Part shown: positions 56,829-64,000 of the stretch, in pieces
How positions within the stretch are numbered: position 1 is the first letter of the stretch
How the letters are laid out: each line of letters starts with the position of its first letter
Source of the DNA: Solimonas aquatica
GTDB taxonomy: Bacteria > Pseudomonadota > Gammaproteobacteria > Nevskiales > Nevskiaceae
DNA length: 64,000 nt
Assembly (NCBI RefSeq): GCF_900111015.1
Contig: NZ_FOFS01000001.1
Location: 1-64,000, forward strand
Direction of reading: 5' to 3'
Notes under the pieces: generated by a model
The model's input: only the letters and a program-made list of their open reading frames with translations
What the model was told of the DNA's origin: nothing
The model's database searches: none
Position numbers and translations under genes: made by a program

Positions 56829-59045
56829 TCAGCACGCCTCGCGCAGCACAGGGATCGGCACGGCCGGATCGCTGTCGGGCGGCGGCAGATCGGCGCCCGG
56901 TTCCGGCAGCGCCGTGTTGTCATCGACGATGCTCACCGCCGCCAGCTCCGGCACTTCCCAGCTCTGCAGCTCGACGCTGCTCCGGGTCTGCCAGAGGCCT
57001 TGTGCGTCCTGCGCGGCGAGGCGCAGCTCGCTGACGTATTCCACGCCTTCGACCTGCATCGCCGCGCCTTCGAGTTCGCGGTCGAACACGCGCCGGCCCA
57101 GCGGCCAGCCGCGACCATCGGGGCCGTAAGGCGGCAGCGGCGCCAGATACTGGCGCAGCAGCAGCTCGGTCCAGTCGCGCACCGCGTCCAGGCCGTAGCC
57201 GTCCTTGACCTTCAGCGCCAGCGATACCGCGATGCGCCGGTACGTGGGCGGAATCACGTACAGCTCGGTGGTGACCAGACGCTTGCTGTCCAGCCACTGG
57301 CAGACCTGCTTGAGCTGATAGGCATCGGGCTGCGGGGCATTGGCATGCAGCGCGTCCTGCGCCGGCCAGATCACCACGCTGACCACGCCGGCGCGCGGCG
57401 AGACCTGCTGCGGGGCGTAGAACAGCGGCAGGCATTCGGCGCGGCCCAGCTGCACGCCGGGCGTCATCATCGCCAGTTCGGAAAAATCATCGCGCGTCAC
57501 CGCGCGGCTGCGACGGCGCAGCTCGCCGGGAATGCGCAGCAGGCCTTCGGCGATGCTCTCGCTGTCGGCGCCGCCCTGCGCGGCAAAGGGATTGGCCAGG
57601 GTGAAATTGCCGCTGGCGGCGCGCTGCATCGGCGCCGGCGGCGGGGCGATGGCCGCCAGCGCCGTGGCGAACTTGTTGATGGCCTGCGCCGGCACATTGC
57701 CGGCGCTGCCGCCGCCGTAGCGATAGCCCAGCACGCGCACCCGCTCGCCCAGCTGCGGGAAGCGTTCGCCGAACATCACCGTGCCGGCTTCGGCATCGAT
57801 CATGAAGTGACGATCATCCGCGCCGCTGGCGTCGAGATCGTCCTGCTGCTGCCAGTCGGTCCAGACCTTGTTCTCTTCCACCTGCAGCTGCACGGGATGC
57901 AGTGCGTCGCTGAGCAGCGGCGTGTTGGCGAGCTGGAAGCCCTGTCGCGGCTGACCGTTGCCGCTGCCCAGCAGCTCGGCGCTGGCCGGCGTCACCGCGC
58001 TGAACTGACGGCATTGCACGGCGTTGACGCAGATCAGCCGCGTGGCGCCGATGCGGCTTTCATCGCTGCGCCAGACGCGCAGCCAGAACCACAGCTGCTT
58101 GGCGCGGGCCTCGTCCAGCTGCGGCGGGAATTCGCCGCTGCCGGCCAGCGCCGGATCGTCGGCCTGCGGCACGCCCAGCAGCGTCAGATCCTCCGGCAGC
58201 TCCACGCGCACCACGCCCTCCTGCGTGAAGCCGGCACTGGAATCACCGGACACGCGCAGGTTCAGATAGCGTGGCTGCTGCTGCGCGTCGAGCGCCGCCA
58301 GCGAGGCGCGCCATTGCAGGCCCGGACCGCGCGCCGATGGGCCATCGCAGGCGCTGATCTGCGCCAGCGTCGGCGTGACGGCCGCCGGTGAATAACCGAT
58401 GTTGAGCCGCACCGCGCGGCCCTGCGGCGGCGTGAGCGTCAGCGCCGGGTCCTTGAGCACCGCGATCCACACGCAGCCATCGACGCTGGCGGAGAAGTCC
58501 AGCGCCGGCGAGCTGCCGTCGGCTTCCAGCAGCACATTGCGGTAGGCCGCCACCTTCTTGAGCTGCGCATCGCGCTGTGCCAGCGCATCGATGCTGGCCT
58601 GCACGGCCGCGTGCAGCTCCGGCTCGCTGGCCTCGTCGGGCAGGGTGTCGGCCTGACGCGAGACGCTCACGCAATCCACCGGCCAGATCTGCGTTTCGGT
58701 CTCGACGGTGAAGGGCAGCTTGCCGGCCTTGAGCTGATCGCCCACGGCCAGCGCCACGCCGCCGGGCAGCTTGCCCGTGCAGCGCAGCAGGGCGCTGGCG
58801 GCCTGCGCCGGACGCAGCGGCAGGTTCAGCAGCTTGAGGAAGGCCAGCTGCGTGGCTTCGGGAATCTGGTTGAAACGGAACTGCAGGCCCTCGCCGAGAT
58901 AGGCATACAACTCCAGCAGCGTGATCGCGGGATCACTGCGGTTGTAGTCAGTCCACTCGGGGTTGTAGACGCGGATGCGATCCACCAGCTCCTGGCGGAG
59001 CTGATCGAAGCTGCGGTCATCGAGGACTGGGGCGATCAGCGGCAT
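56829..59045 (-). CDS. Baseplate assembly protein J-like (Afp11-like)
   Basis: A 738-residue baseplate wedge protein of the putative-baseplate-assembly family. The N terminus PLIAPVLDDRSFDQLRQEL with NPEWTDYNRSDPAITLLELYAYLGE is diagnostic, followed by the membrane-free beta domain and the gpJ signature in the second half: VTRDDFSELAMMTPGV, RAECLPLFY and LKQVCQWLDSKRLVTTELYV. The ATG at 59045 is seven bases after the gp25 stop. In the particle it would form the wedge ring with the tail-protein-I-like product. Confidence 0.85.
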   Translation of the reverse strand: MPLIAPVLDDRSFDQLRQELVDRIRVYNPEWTDYNRSDPAITLLELYAYLGEGLQFRFNQIPEATQLAFLKLLNLPLRPAQAASALLRCTGKLPGGVALAVGDQLKAGKLPFTVETETQIWPVDCVSVSRQADTLPDEASEPELHAAVQASIDALAQRDAQLKKVAAYRNVLLEADGSSPALDFSASVDGCVWIAVLKDPALTLTPPQGRAVRLNIGYSPAAVTPTLAQISACDGPSARGPGLQWRASLAALDAQQQPRYLNLRVSGDSSAGFTQEGVVRVELPEDLTLLGVPQADDPALAGSGEFPPQLDEARAKQLWFWLRVWRSDESRIGATRLICVNAVQCRQFSAVTPASAELLGSGNGQPRQGFQLANTPLLSDALHPVQLQVEENKVWTDWQQQDDLDASGADDRHFMIDAEAGTVMFGERFPQLGERVRVLGYRYGGGSAGNVPAQAINKFATALAAIAPPPAPMQRAASGNFTLANPFAAQGGADSESIAEGLLRIPGELRRRSRAVTRDDFSELAMMTPGVQLGRAECLPLFYAPQQVSPRAGVVSVVIWPAQDALHANAPQPDAYQLKQVCQWLDSKRLVTTELYVIPPTYRRIAVSLALKVKDGYGLDAVRDWTELLLRQYLAPLPPYGPDGRGWPLGRRVFDRELEGAAMQVEGVEYVSELRLAAQDAQGLWQTRSSVELQSWEVPELAAVSIVDDNTALPEPGADLPPPDSDPAVPIPVLREAC

Positions 59046-59052
59046 GGGCGCA

Positions 59053-59448
59053 TCACTCCAGGTAGAAGGGGTAAACCAGGGAATCGCGACGGCCGCTGTA
59101 GACGTGCAGGTACTGCACATCGATCTGGATCAGCGCGGCATCCGCGCCGGGCAGCACGTCCACCTGCTCCAGCTGGATGCGCGGCTCCCAGCGCTGCAGG
59201 GCCAGACGCACCTCGCGCTCGATCTGCGCGCGCGTGGCGCCGTTGTTGGGCTGCATCAGGAAGCGGCGCAGGCCGCAGCCGAACTCCGGCAGCATCACGC
59301 GCTCGCCGGGCTCGGTGTCGAGAATGATGAAGATGGACTGGCGCACCTTCTCCGGTCCTTCCACGCGCGCCATGCGCCCGCCTTCCAGCGGAAACAGCGG
59401 CAGGCCCTGGCCGCGGCCGAGCAGTTCCAGACGATCCCCGGCGCTCAT
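59053..59448 (-). CDS. gp25-like baseplate wedge protein (Afp9-like)
   Basis: A 131-residue member of the GPW/gp25 family, the baseplate protein that starts sheath polymerisation. Typical pieces are VRQSIFIILDTEPGERVMLPEFGCGLRRF and REVRLALQRWEPRI, with the EPGER motif near residues 51-55. The ATG at 59448 overlaps the upstream stop (ATGA), which decides the start. Confidence 0.92.
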   Translation of the reverse strand: MSAGDRLELLGRGQGLPLFPLEGGRMARVEGPEKVRQSIFIILDTEPGERVMLPEFGCGLRRFLMQPNNGATRAQIEREVRLALQRWEPRIQLEQVDVLPGADAALIQIDVQYLHVYSGRRDSLVYPFYLE

Positions 59449-61334
59449 CCGCGGCCTCCCGGGTTCAGCTGCCACTGCGCGATGCGCGTCGGCTCGTAGA
59501 TCAGCGGCTCAGGCGTGCCCAGGCTCGCCGGCGCTTCTTCCGGCGCAGCGGGCAGACGCGCGGCATCGTCATAGCTCTGTGCCAGCGCCGCCAGCTGCGC
59601 GTTGTCCACGCTGTCCAGGCCGCTGCCGGCTTCGGCGCCGGGAAAGCCTTCGGCGATCAGCTGCAGCTTGAGATCGTCCTTGAGCTGCGCATGCAGATCG
59701 GCGGCGCCGACCATCACGCCATTGATCTCCACGCCGAGCGCGGCATTGAAGTCCACGCCCGGCGGCTGCGCGGCGATGTCGGCGCTGATGCCGCCGCCCA
59801 CCTCGATCTGCGGCGGGATGCAGAAGCGCAGCGCCAGCAGGAACCAGAGATTGAAGATCAGCACCACGATGGGCAGAAACAGATTCAGCACGAACATCGC
59901 AATCAGGGTGATCAGCGGAATCGAGAAGAAGCAGATCGCCGCGCCGCCCATCATGCCGCCGCTGGCGGTGCCGGCTTTGACGGAGGGCGACAGGTGCTGT
60001 GGCTGCAGGAATTTCACCGGCGAGAACTTGCCGCGCGGCCGCGAGGCCACCTGCGCCGCCAGCTCGCGCAGATCCGGCATCTGGATACTGATCGGCCGCT
60101 GCGAGCTGCCGATCAGATCGAAGGGCGGGGCCAGGCGATACGGCTCGCTGGGCAGGCTCCAGGTGACGCTGCCGCAGCAGTCCGGCACCCCCTTGCGCAG
60201 GCGCGTGACATCGTGACGGCGCACGAAGCAGCGGATCTCGTAGGTGCTGTGCGAATCGAAGCAGGCCTGGCCATCGGGGTCGTGCTCGGCCAGCACCGTG
60301 GGCACCACGCCGAAGTAGATCGTGCGGCCGGCCGCATCGTGCGCGGCATCACGCGGGTCGGGCACCAGCGGCAGCAGCGGATAGAAGCGCTCGCCCAGAT
60401 GGTGCGTGCTGTCGGCGTGGATCTGCTCGGGCGAAAGGGTCTGCCAGCGCATGCCGCCATGCTCGGCATCGGGCAGCCAGGCCTGCAGCTGCGCATCGAG
60501 CTTCTGTTCGATGAACCATTGCTGCAGCTCCTCGCGCTGCTGCGCCAGGCTGGCGCGCTGTGCCTCCAGATACTCGCGCCAGTCCTGCGCGCCAGCCAGC
60601 GCGCGGCGCCTGGCTTCGCGATTGGCTTCTTCACTCGCGCGCTGCGCGACACTCGCGGCATAGCGCGCGGCATCGCTTTGCGCCGGCACCGGCGGCAGCG
60701 TCTCGTCCAGCGCTTCCAGATCGGCGAGCGCGGCCTCGGCCTGGATCAATGCCTCGTTCTTCGCTTGCGCCTGCGCCTGCAGCGCGGCGGGTATCGGCAG
60801 CAGGCGGCGGCGGATCACGAAGCCGGCCTGACAGACTTTCTGTCTGGGCACGCTGGGAAAGCCGGCGCTTTCGCAGTGCAGCTCGCAGACGATCAGGTAA
60901 TGCCGGTCGTGCGCGGGCAGGAACAGCTTGCGCAGCGCACTCGGCGCCAGGCGTGCGGCCGCGATTTCGGCCTTGGCCTGCGCCTGCGCCGCCGCGTCCT
61001 GTGCGGCCTTGCCCGGCGCCGCTGCAGCCGGCACGGCGGCCGGCAGGCCCAGCACTTTCTGCAGGGGCAGGGCGAAGCGCAGCTTGCTGGCCAGGCGGCT
61101 GGCCCAGCGCGTGGCATTGCCGGCGGCGTCCAGGCGCGAGACCACATCGGTCTGCGCATCGAAGACCAGGGAATGCTGCGGCCGCGCCAGGAAGCTTTCG
61201 ATGAAATCGGTGCCGGCGAATTTCTGCAGCACCGGCGCGCTGCAGCGTCCGTCGCCGGGCAGCGCGGCACGCGTCCAGCGATACCAGGGCGCGACCAGCT
61301 GCCAGCGATGGCTCTGCGTGAGGGGCGCGTTCAC
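59445..61334 (-). CDS. eCIS baseplate-operon protein with a C-terminal membrane segment
   Basis: A 629-residue protein without a recognised family. It has a soluble N-terminal part, an Ala/Gln/Glu-rich helical middle (about 220-300), a Cys-containing segment (RRHDVTRLRKGVPDCCGS), then near residues 460-510 a long hydrophobic stretch (CFFSIPLITLIAMFVLNLF and LPIVVLIFNLWFLLAL), enough for two membrane passes, followed by an acidic end. The GTG at 61334 overlaps the spike gene stop (GTGA). It occupies the place where a PAAR tip (Afp10) would sit in the Afp order, but no PAAR repeat was seen. Membrane anchoring of the particle, as for CisA in Streptomyces, is a possible role. Confidence 0.6.
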   Translation of the reverse strand: MNAPLTQSHRWQLVAPWYRWTRAALPGDGRCSAPVLQKFAGTDFIESFLARPQHSLVFDAQTDVVSRLDAAGNATRWASRLASKLRFALPLQKVLGLPAAVPAAAAPGKAAQDAAAQAQAKAEIAAARLAPSALRKLFLPAHDRHYLIVCELHCESAGFPSVPRQKVCQAGFVIRRRLLPIPAALQAQAQAKNEALIQAEAALADLEALDETLPPVPAQSDAARYAASVAQRASEEANREARRRALAGAQDWREYLEAQRASLAQQREELQQWFIEQKLDAQLQAWLPDAEHGGMRWQTLSPEQIHADSTHHLGERFYPLLPLVPDPRDAAHDAAGRTIYFGVVPTVLAEHDPDGQACFDSHSTYEIRCFVRRHDVTRLRKGVPDCCGSVTWSLPSEPYRLAPPFDLIGSSQRPISIQMPDLRELAAQVASRPRGKFSPVKFLQPQHLSPSVKAGTASGGMMGGAAICFFSIPLITLIAMFVLNLFLPIVVLIFNLWFLLALRFCIPPQIEVGGGISADIAAQPPGVDFNAALGVEINGVMVGAADLHAQLKDDLKLQLIAEGFPGAEAGSGLDSVDNAQLAALAQSYDDAARLPAAPEEAPASLGTPEPLIYEPTRIAQWQLNPGGRG

Positions 61335-61987
61335 CAGATGTTCCCCGCGCCCGGCGTGTAGCTGGAGGACACCACCGAGTTGGCGATCAGGGTGCTGCAC
61401 TGAACCACGCTGTCGGCCTTCACCATCGGCGACTTGAGATTGATCAGCGGCGCGGTGACATCCACCGAGACATTGGCATTGAGCGTGACCTGGCCGGCGG
61501 CATTCATCTTCAGGATGCAGCCATTGCTGTGCGTGAAGGTCACCTCCTGCGCGGCATCGTCCAGCACCAGCTGATGCCCGCTCTGCATCGACAGGGTGAT
61601 CCTGGCCGCGCCCTCGGTATCGTCGAATTCCAGCTGGCTGCCGCTGCGGGTCTTGAGCGTGCGCTTGTTGTTGGCGGCCTCGGCGTTCTGCGGCAGCGTG
61701 GCCTGGCCGTTCCAGCAGGCGCCGACGATGTAGGGCCGCATCGGATCGCCGGCCTCAAAGGCGATCACCACCTGGCTGTCCACCTCGGGAAGAATCTGCA
61801 GGCCCTGATCCTGATCGGCATAGGGCGTGAGCAGCGTGGCCCAGGCGAACACTTCCGCGCCGGCCTCGCCGAAGCCGGGGAAGCGCACCTTGATGCGGCC
61901 ACGGCCATCCGGATCGACCAGATCGGCGACCAGTGCCGGATACAGGCCGAACCAGCGCTTGCGTTCCACGGCCAGCGGCGCATTCAT
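61331..61987 (-). CDS. Baseplate spike protein, gpV/gp5-like (C-terminal half of Afp8/VgrG)
   Basis: A 218-residue spike protein. The OB fold has WFGLYPALVADLVDPDGRGRIKVRFPG and VDSQVVIAFEAGDPMRPYIVG, and the end forms a short beta-helix (ITLSMQSGHQLVLDD, LKMNAAGQVTLNANVSVDV) as in VgrG and gp5 needles. The ATG at 61987 overlaps the hub gene stop (ATGA). Hub and spike are two genes here, whereas they form one protein in VgrG and Afp8. Confidence 0.9.
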   Translation of the reverse strand: MNAPLAVERKRWFGLYPALVADLVDPDGRGRIKVRFPGFGEAGAEVFAWATLLTPYADQDQGLQILPEVDSQVVIAFEAGDPMRPYIVGACWNGQATLPQNAEAANNKRTLKTRSGSQLEFDDTEGAARITLSMQSGHQLVLDDAAQEVTFTHSNGCILKMNAAGQVTLNANVSVDVTAPLINLKSPMVKADSVVQCSTLIANSVVSSSYTPGAGNIW

Positions 61988-63084
61988 GTCGCGTTCCCCA
62001 GATAGCAGCGCTCGGCGCAGAACTGCGTGCGAAAGCCGCTGCTGGTGTCGTACTGATGGCGCAGCTGGGTGACGATGTAATCGCCGCCTTCGAACAGCGC
62101 GCCGACGCGCTGCAGTTCGAGCGTCGCGCCCACGGTCATGGTCGGAGAGCCCGTGGTGATGCCGCGCACCTGCACGAAGCTGCGTGCGCGCGCCTGCAGC
62201 GCGGCGCGTGCCCAGCTCTGCGCCTGCTCGCCGGCGAAGGGCACGTCGTTCACGCGGTAGCTGTCGCGCGTGCCGAAGGCGCGCTCCAGCACCTCGATGC
62301 CATGACGATGACCCGCCGCCTCGCCGGCGATGTCGCTGGCCTGTGCCGACTCGTCGATCTGCGCCTTGGCGATCTCGTCGTAACCGCTGGCATGCACGCT
62401 GCTGCGCTGATGCGCGAGGTCGGCGCTGATCTCCAGGGCCAGCAGCTCGTTGCCCTGCACCAGGGTCAGGCGCGGTGCGCTGGCGGCGCGCTGCGTGCGC
62501 GAGGAGAAGTGCAGGGTGCCGTCGTCGATCCAGAGCTGCGCGCCGATGCGCTGCGCGCGCTCGCGCAGAAAGGCCAGGTCGGTCTGGTTCCACTGCTGCA
62601 CCAGCGCGTGCGTGGGGCCTTCGGCATCGGCGGCCGCGCGCAGGCCGTGCTCGCTGGCCAGCTGTTCGGCGATTTCGGCATCGCGCAGGTTTTCGTAGGT
62701 CTTGAAGCGCCGGGTCATGCGAAAGTCCATCAGCGCGTCCTCGGCGCAGATGCGCACTTCCGGCACGCTGCCCTGCGTGGCGCTGAGCGCCAGACTGCTG
62801 AGCCGGCCCTTGAACACGGTGCGCGATTGCGCGTGCGGGCCCATGGACACCTGAATCTCGGTGCCGTAGTCGAGAATGCGGCCATCGAGATAGAGCAGGG
62901 TTTCATCCGGCACACCGCGCTGCGGGCCGATGGCGCCCAGCGACAGGCGCAGGCGCTTCAGGCCGCAGCCGTCCTCTTCGATCTCCAGGCTCTGCGCATC
63001 GCGGGCAAGCTCCTCATGCTCGCGGCCGGCGATGAAGAACTGCGGACGGGTACTGTCGTAGAGCGGGCTGCTGGCGTCGGCCAT
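61984..63084 (-). CDS. Phage late control D/hub protein, gp27-like (N-terminal half of Afp8/VgrG)
   Basis: A 366-residue central hub protein. Features of the phage late-control-gene-D family are LRLSLGAIGP near residue 47, YLDGRILDYGTEIQVSMG, VFKGRLSSL, and QQWNQTDLAFLRERAQRIGAQLWIDDGTLHF. It trimerises to join the tube to the spike encoded directly downstream. The gene follows the small DUF5908-like gene after three bases. Confidence 0.9.
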   Translation of the reverse strand: MADASSPLYDSTRPQFFIAGREHEELARDAQSLEIEEDGCGLKRLRLSLGAIGPQRGVPDETLLYLDGRILDYGTEIQVSMGPHAQSRTVFKGRLSSLALSATQGSVPEVRICAEDALMDFRMTRRFKTYENLRDAEIAEQLASEHGLRAAADAEGPTHALVQQWNQTDLAFLRERAQRIGAQLWIDDGTLHFSSRTQRAASAPRLTLVQGNELLALEISADLAHQRSSVHASGYDEIAKAQIDESAQASDIAGEAAGHRHGIEVLERAFGTRDSYRVNDVPFAGEQAQSWARAALQARARSFVQVRGITTGSPTMTVGATLELQRVGALFEGGDYIVTQLRHQYDTSSGFRTQFCAERCYLGNAT

Positions 63085-63087
63085 GGC

Positions 63088-63273
63088 TCAATCGTCCTGA
63101 TCGTGGTCGGCGTAGCGCGCCTGCAGCTGCCGGCGCAGCTCCCGCAGCAGCTGCGCGCGCTGCTGCTCGCTGAGCGCCGGCAGCGGCGCGGCCGCCGCGC
63201 CGCCCGCCGCACCATCACCGCGCGGCGCCTCCACGCTGATGTCTGAATTCACCTCACCGATATGCACGGGCAT
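63088..63273 (-). CDS. Small DUF5908-like eCIS protein
   Basis: A 61-residue protein opening MPVHIGEVNSDISVEA, with a Gly/Ala linker and a charged helix (SEQQRAQLLRELRRQLQARY). Small proteins of this design lie between the LysM protein and the hub gene in many eCIS loci (DUF5908); their role is unknown, probably in assembly. Spacing to both neighbours is under 16 bases. Confidence 0.65.
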   Translation of the reverse strand: MPVHIGEVNSDISVEAPRGDGAAGGAAAAPLPALSEQQRAQLLRELRRQLQARYADHDQDD

Positions 63274-63288
63274 GGTCAGCGGCTCCGT

Positions 63289-64000
63289 TCAGCGCTTGGG
63301 CTTGTCGCTGCAGCGGCAGCGGCAGTTGTCGCGCGGTTTGCTGCTGCCGGGCGCGCGCACGGGGCTGCTGCGGCGCGGCGGCAGGGCTTGCCAGGACGGC
63401 ACGCTGGGATCACTGCTGCTCGGTGCGCTGCTGCCGGCGGCGCCGCGTGTGGCGCGCAGCGGCACGCCGCTGCCATAGGGACGCAGATTGGCGCCGGCAT
63501 CGGGATCGCTGGCGGGCGCGCTCTGCGCGATGCCGAAAGCCTGGAAGCTGGCGCCCACCGCGCGGGTCTGTGCGGCGCCCCGGACCTGCGCGATGCTGGC
63601 GTTCACACCGCCCTGACGCGCGAGGCTCTGCGCGCTGCCCAGGGCATCGCTGCTTTTCCGGCTCAGCGGGGCATTGCCGGCGTCGGGCAGGGCCGCGCTC
63701 TGCACCAGGGGCAGACCGGCGCTGGGATCGGGCCGCGCCGCGGCGCTGTTGCTTCTGGCCACGCCGCTGCTGCCGCGCAGTGCGCCGGGCAAGGCCACTT
63801 CCACACCGTCTGCGAGCGACAGCGGATTGGCGATGCCATCGGCCAGCGCGCGCCAGGCATTGGGGTCCAGGCCCTTGCGCGCGGCGAGCTGCTGCAGGCT
63901 TTCGCCGGGCAGGGCCGGCACCACCTGCGAGGGCGTGGGGGCGCCGCCGCGCGTGCCGGGCGCGCCGGGTGGCGAGTCCCTGGGCCCGGGCGGTGGCTGC
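63289..64000 (-). CDS. LysM-domain eCIS tube-initiator-like protein (5' end beyond window)
   Basis: Partial: the frame stays open to the right edge, so at least 236 residues are visible and the N-terminal part is missing. A LysM-like unit is seen near the edge (SQVVPALPGESLQQLAARKG, WRALADGIANPLSL and VEVALPG), preceded by a Pro/Gly linker. The rest is Ser/Ala/Pro-rich and low in complexity, ending in a Cys/Arg-rich tail (NCRCRCSDKPKR). In Afp-type loci the LysM protein (Afp7) joins tube and hub and precedes the spike genes, as here. The long disordered tail is unusual. Confidence 0.7.
   Translation of the reverse strand, partial: QPPPGPRDSPPGAPGTRGGAPTPSQVVPALPGESLQQLAARKGLDPNAWRALADGIANPLSLADGVEVALPGALRGSSGVARSNSAAARPDPSAGLPLVQSAALPDAGNAPLSRKSSDALGSAQSLARQGGVNASIAQVRGAAQTRAVGASFQAFGIAQSAPASDPDAGANLRPYGSGVPLRATRGAAGSSAPSSSDPSVPSWQALPPRRSSPVRAPGSSKPRDNCRCRCSDKPKR

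Noticed and set aside
59445-61334. Calling this protein a PAAR-repeat spike tip by position
   Set aside because: No PAAR repeats were seen, and its length and hydrophobic segment do not fit that family.

Overview
The window is GC-rich, densely coded bacterial chromosome from a gammaproteobacterium. The gene order smpB / rnfH-bamE / fur / recN / nadK / hrcA-grpE-dnaK-dnaJ, a Pseudomonas-like Fur, and an EpmA/EF-P/EpmB cassette all point to that class. The lipid- and ketone-oriented accessory genes (a Baeyer-Villiger monooxygenase fused to an esterase, an HSDL2-like dehydrogenase, a patatin, a PHB-depolymerase-like esterase, an RND transporter with a LolA-like partner) would fit a Nevskiales/Solimonadaceae-type organism. 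That placement is inference from gene content, not from a marker comparison.

Region 1 (1-11.6 kb) is conserved housekeeping: trans-translation (smpB, cut by the window edge), a Na+-dependent transporter, rnfH, bamE, fur, recN, nadK, then the heat-shock run hrcA, grpE, dnaK and dnaJ with a TMEM175-type channel gene between dnaK and dnaJ. Two copies of a dispersed inverted repeat sit here. Region 2 (11.6-37.6 kb) is mixed: a DUF2834 membrane protein, an orphan ParA, ydfG, a secreted esterase whose ribosome binding site lies inside a 12-bp hairpin, a secreted repeat protein, a type-4 uracil-DNA glycosylase with rimI, an MFS transporter, a PlsC-type acyltransferase, a patatin, parC, htpX with a sigma-32-like promoter, the EF-P lysylation genes, a ketopantoate reductase homologue, a LolA-like/RND pair separated by a MITE-like element, an HSDL2-like dehydrogenase, greB, and the monooxygenase-esterase fusion divergent from an AraC-type regulator.

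Region 3 (37.66 kb to the right edge) is one long minus-strand array: the distal part of an extracellular contractile injection system (eCIS, the Afp/PVC/MAC type of phage-tail-like particle). In transcription order it encodes a LysM protein (cut by the edge), a DUF5908-like small protein, a gpD-like hub, a gpV/gp5-like spike, a large protein with a hydrophobic segment, a gp25 wedge, a gpJ-like baseplate protein, a tail-protein-I-like protein, a tape-measure-like protein, an AAA+ ATPase, a coiled-coil protein, two proteins sharing an undescribed N-terminal domain, and a 2410-residue protein with two internally duplicated DUF4157 (eCIS core) modules. Tube, sheath and cap genes should lie beyond position 64000. 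Most junctions overlap or nearly touch, so this is a translationally coupled operon, interrupted once by a strong palindromic repeat at about 56.7 kb.

The best candidates for something new are the duplicated DUF4157 protein with its paired HNH-like motifs, the membrane-segment protein inside the baseplate operon, the paired HG-x-GVVHG proteins, and the monooxygenase-esterase fusion. No rRNA, tRNA or CRISPR array was recognised, and no gap over about 300 bases lacks a gene.
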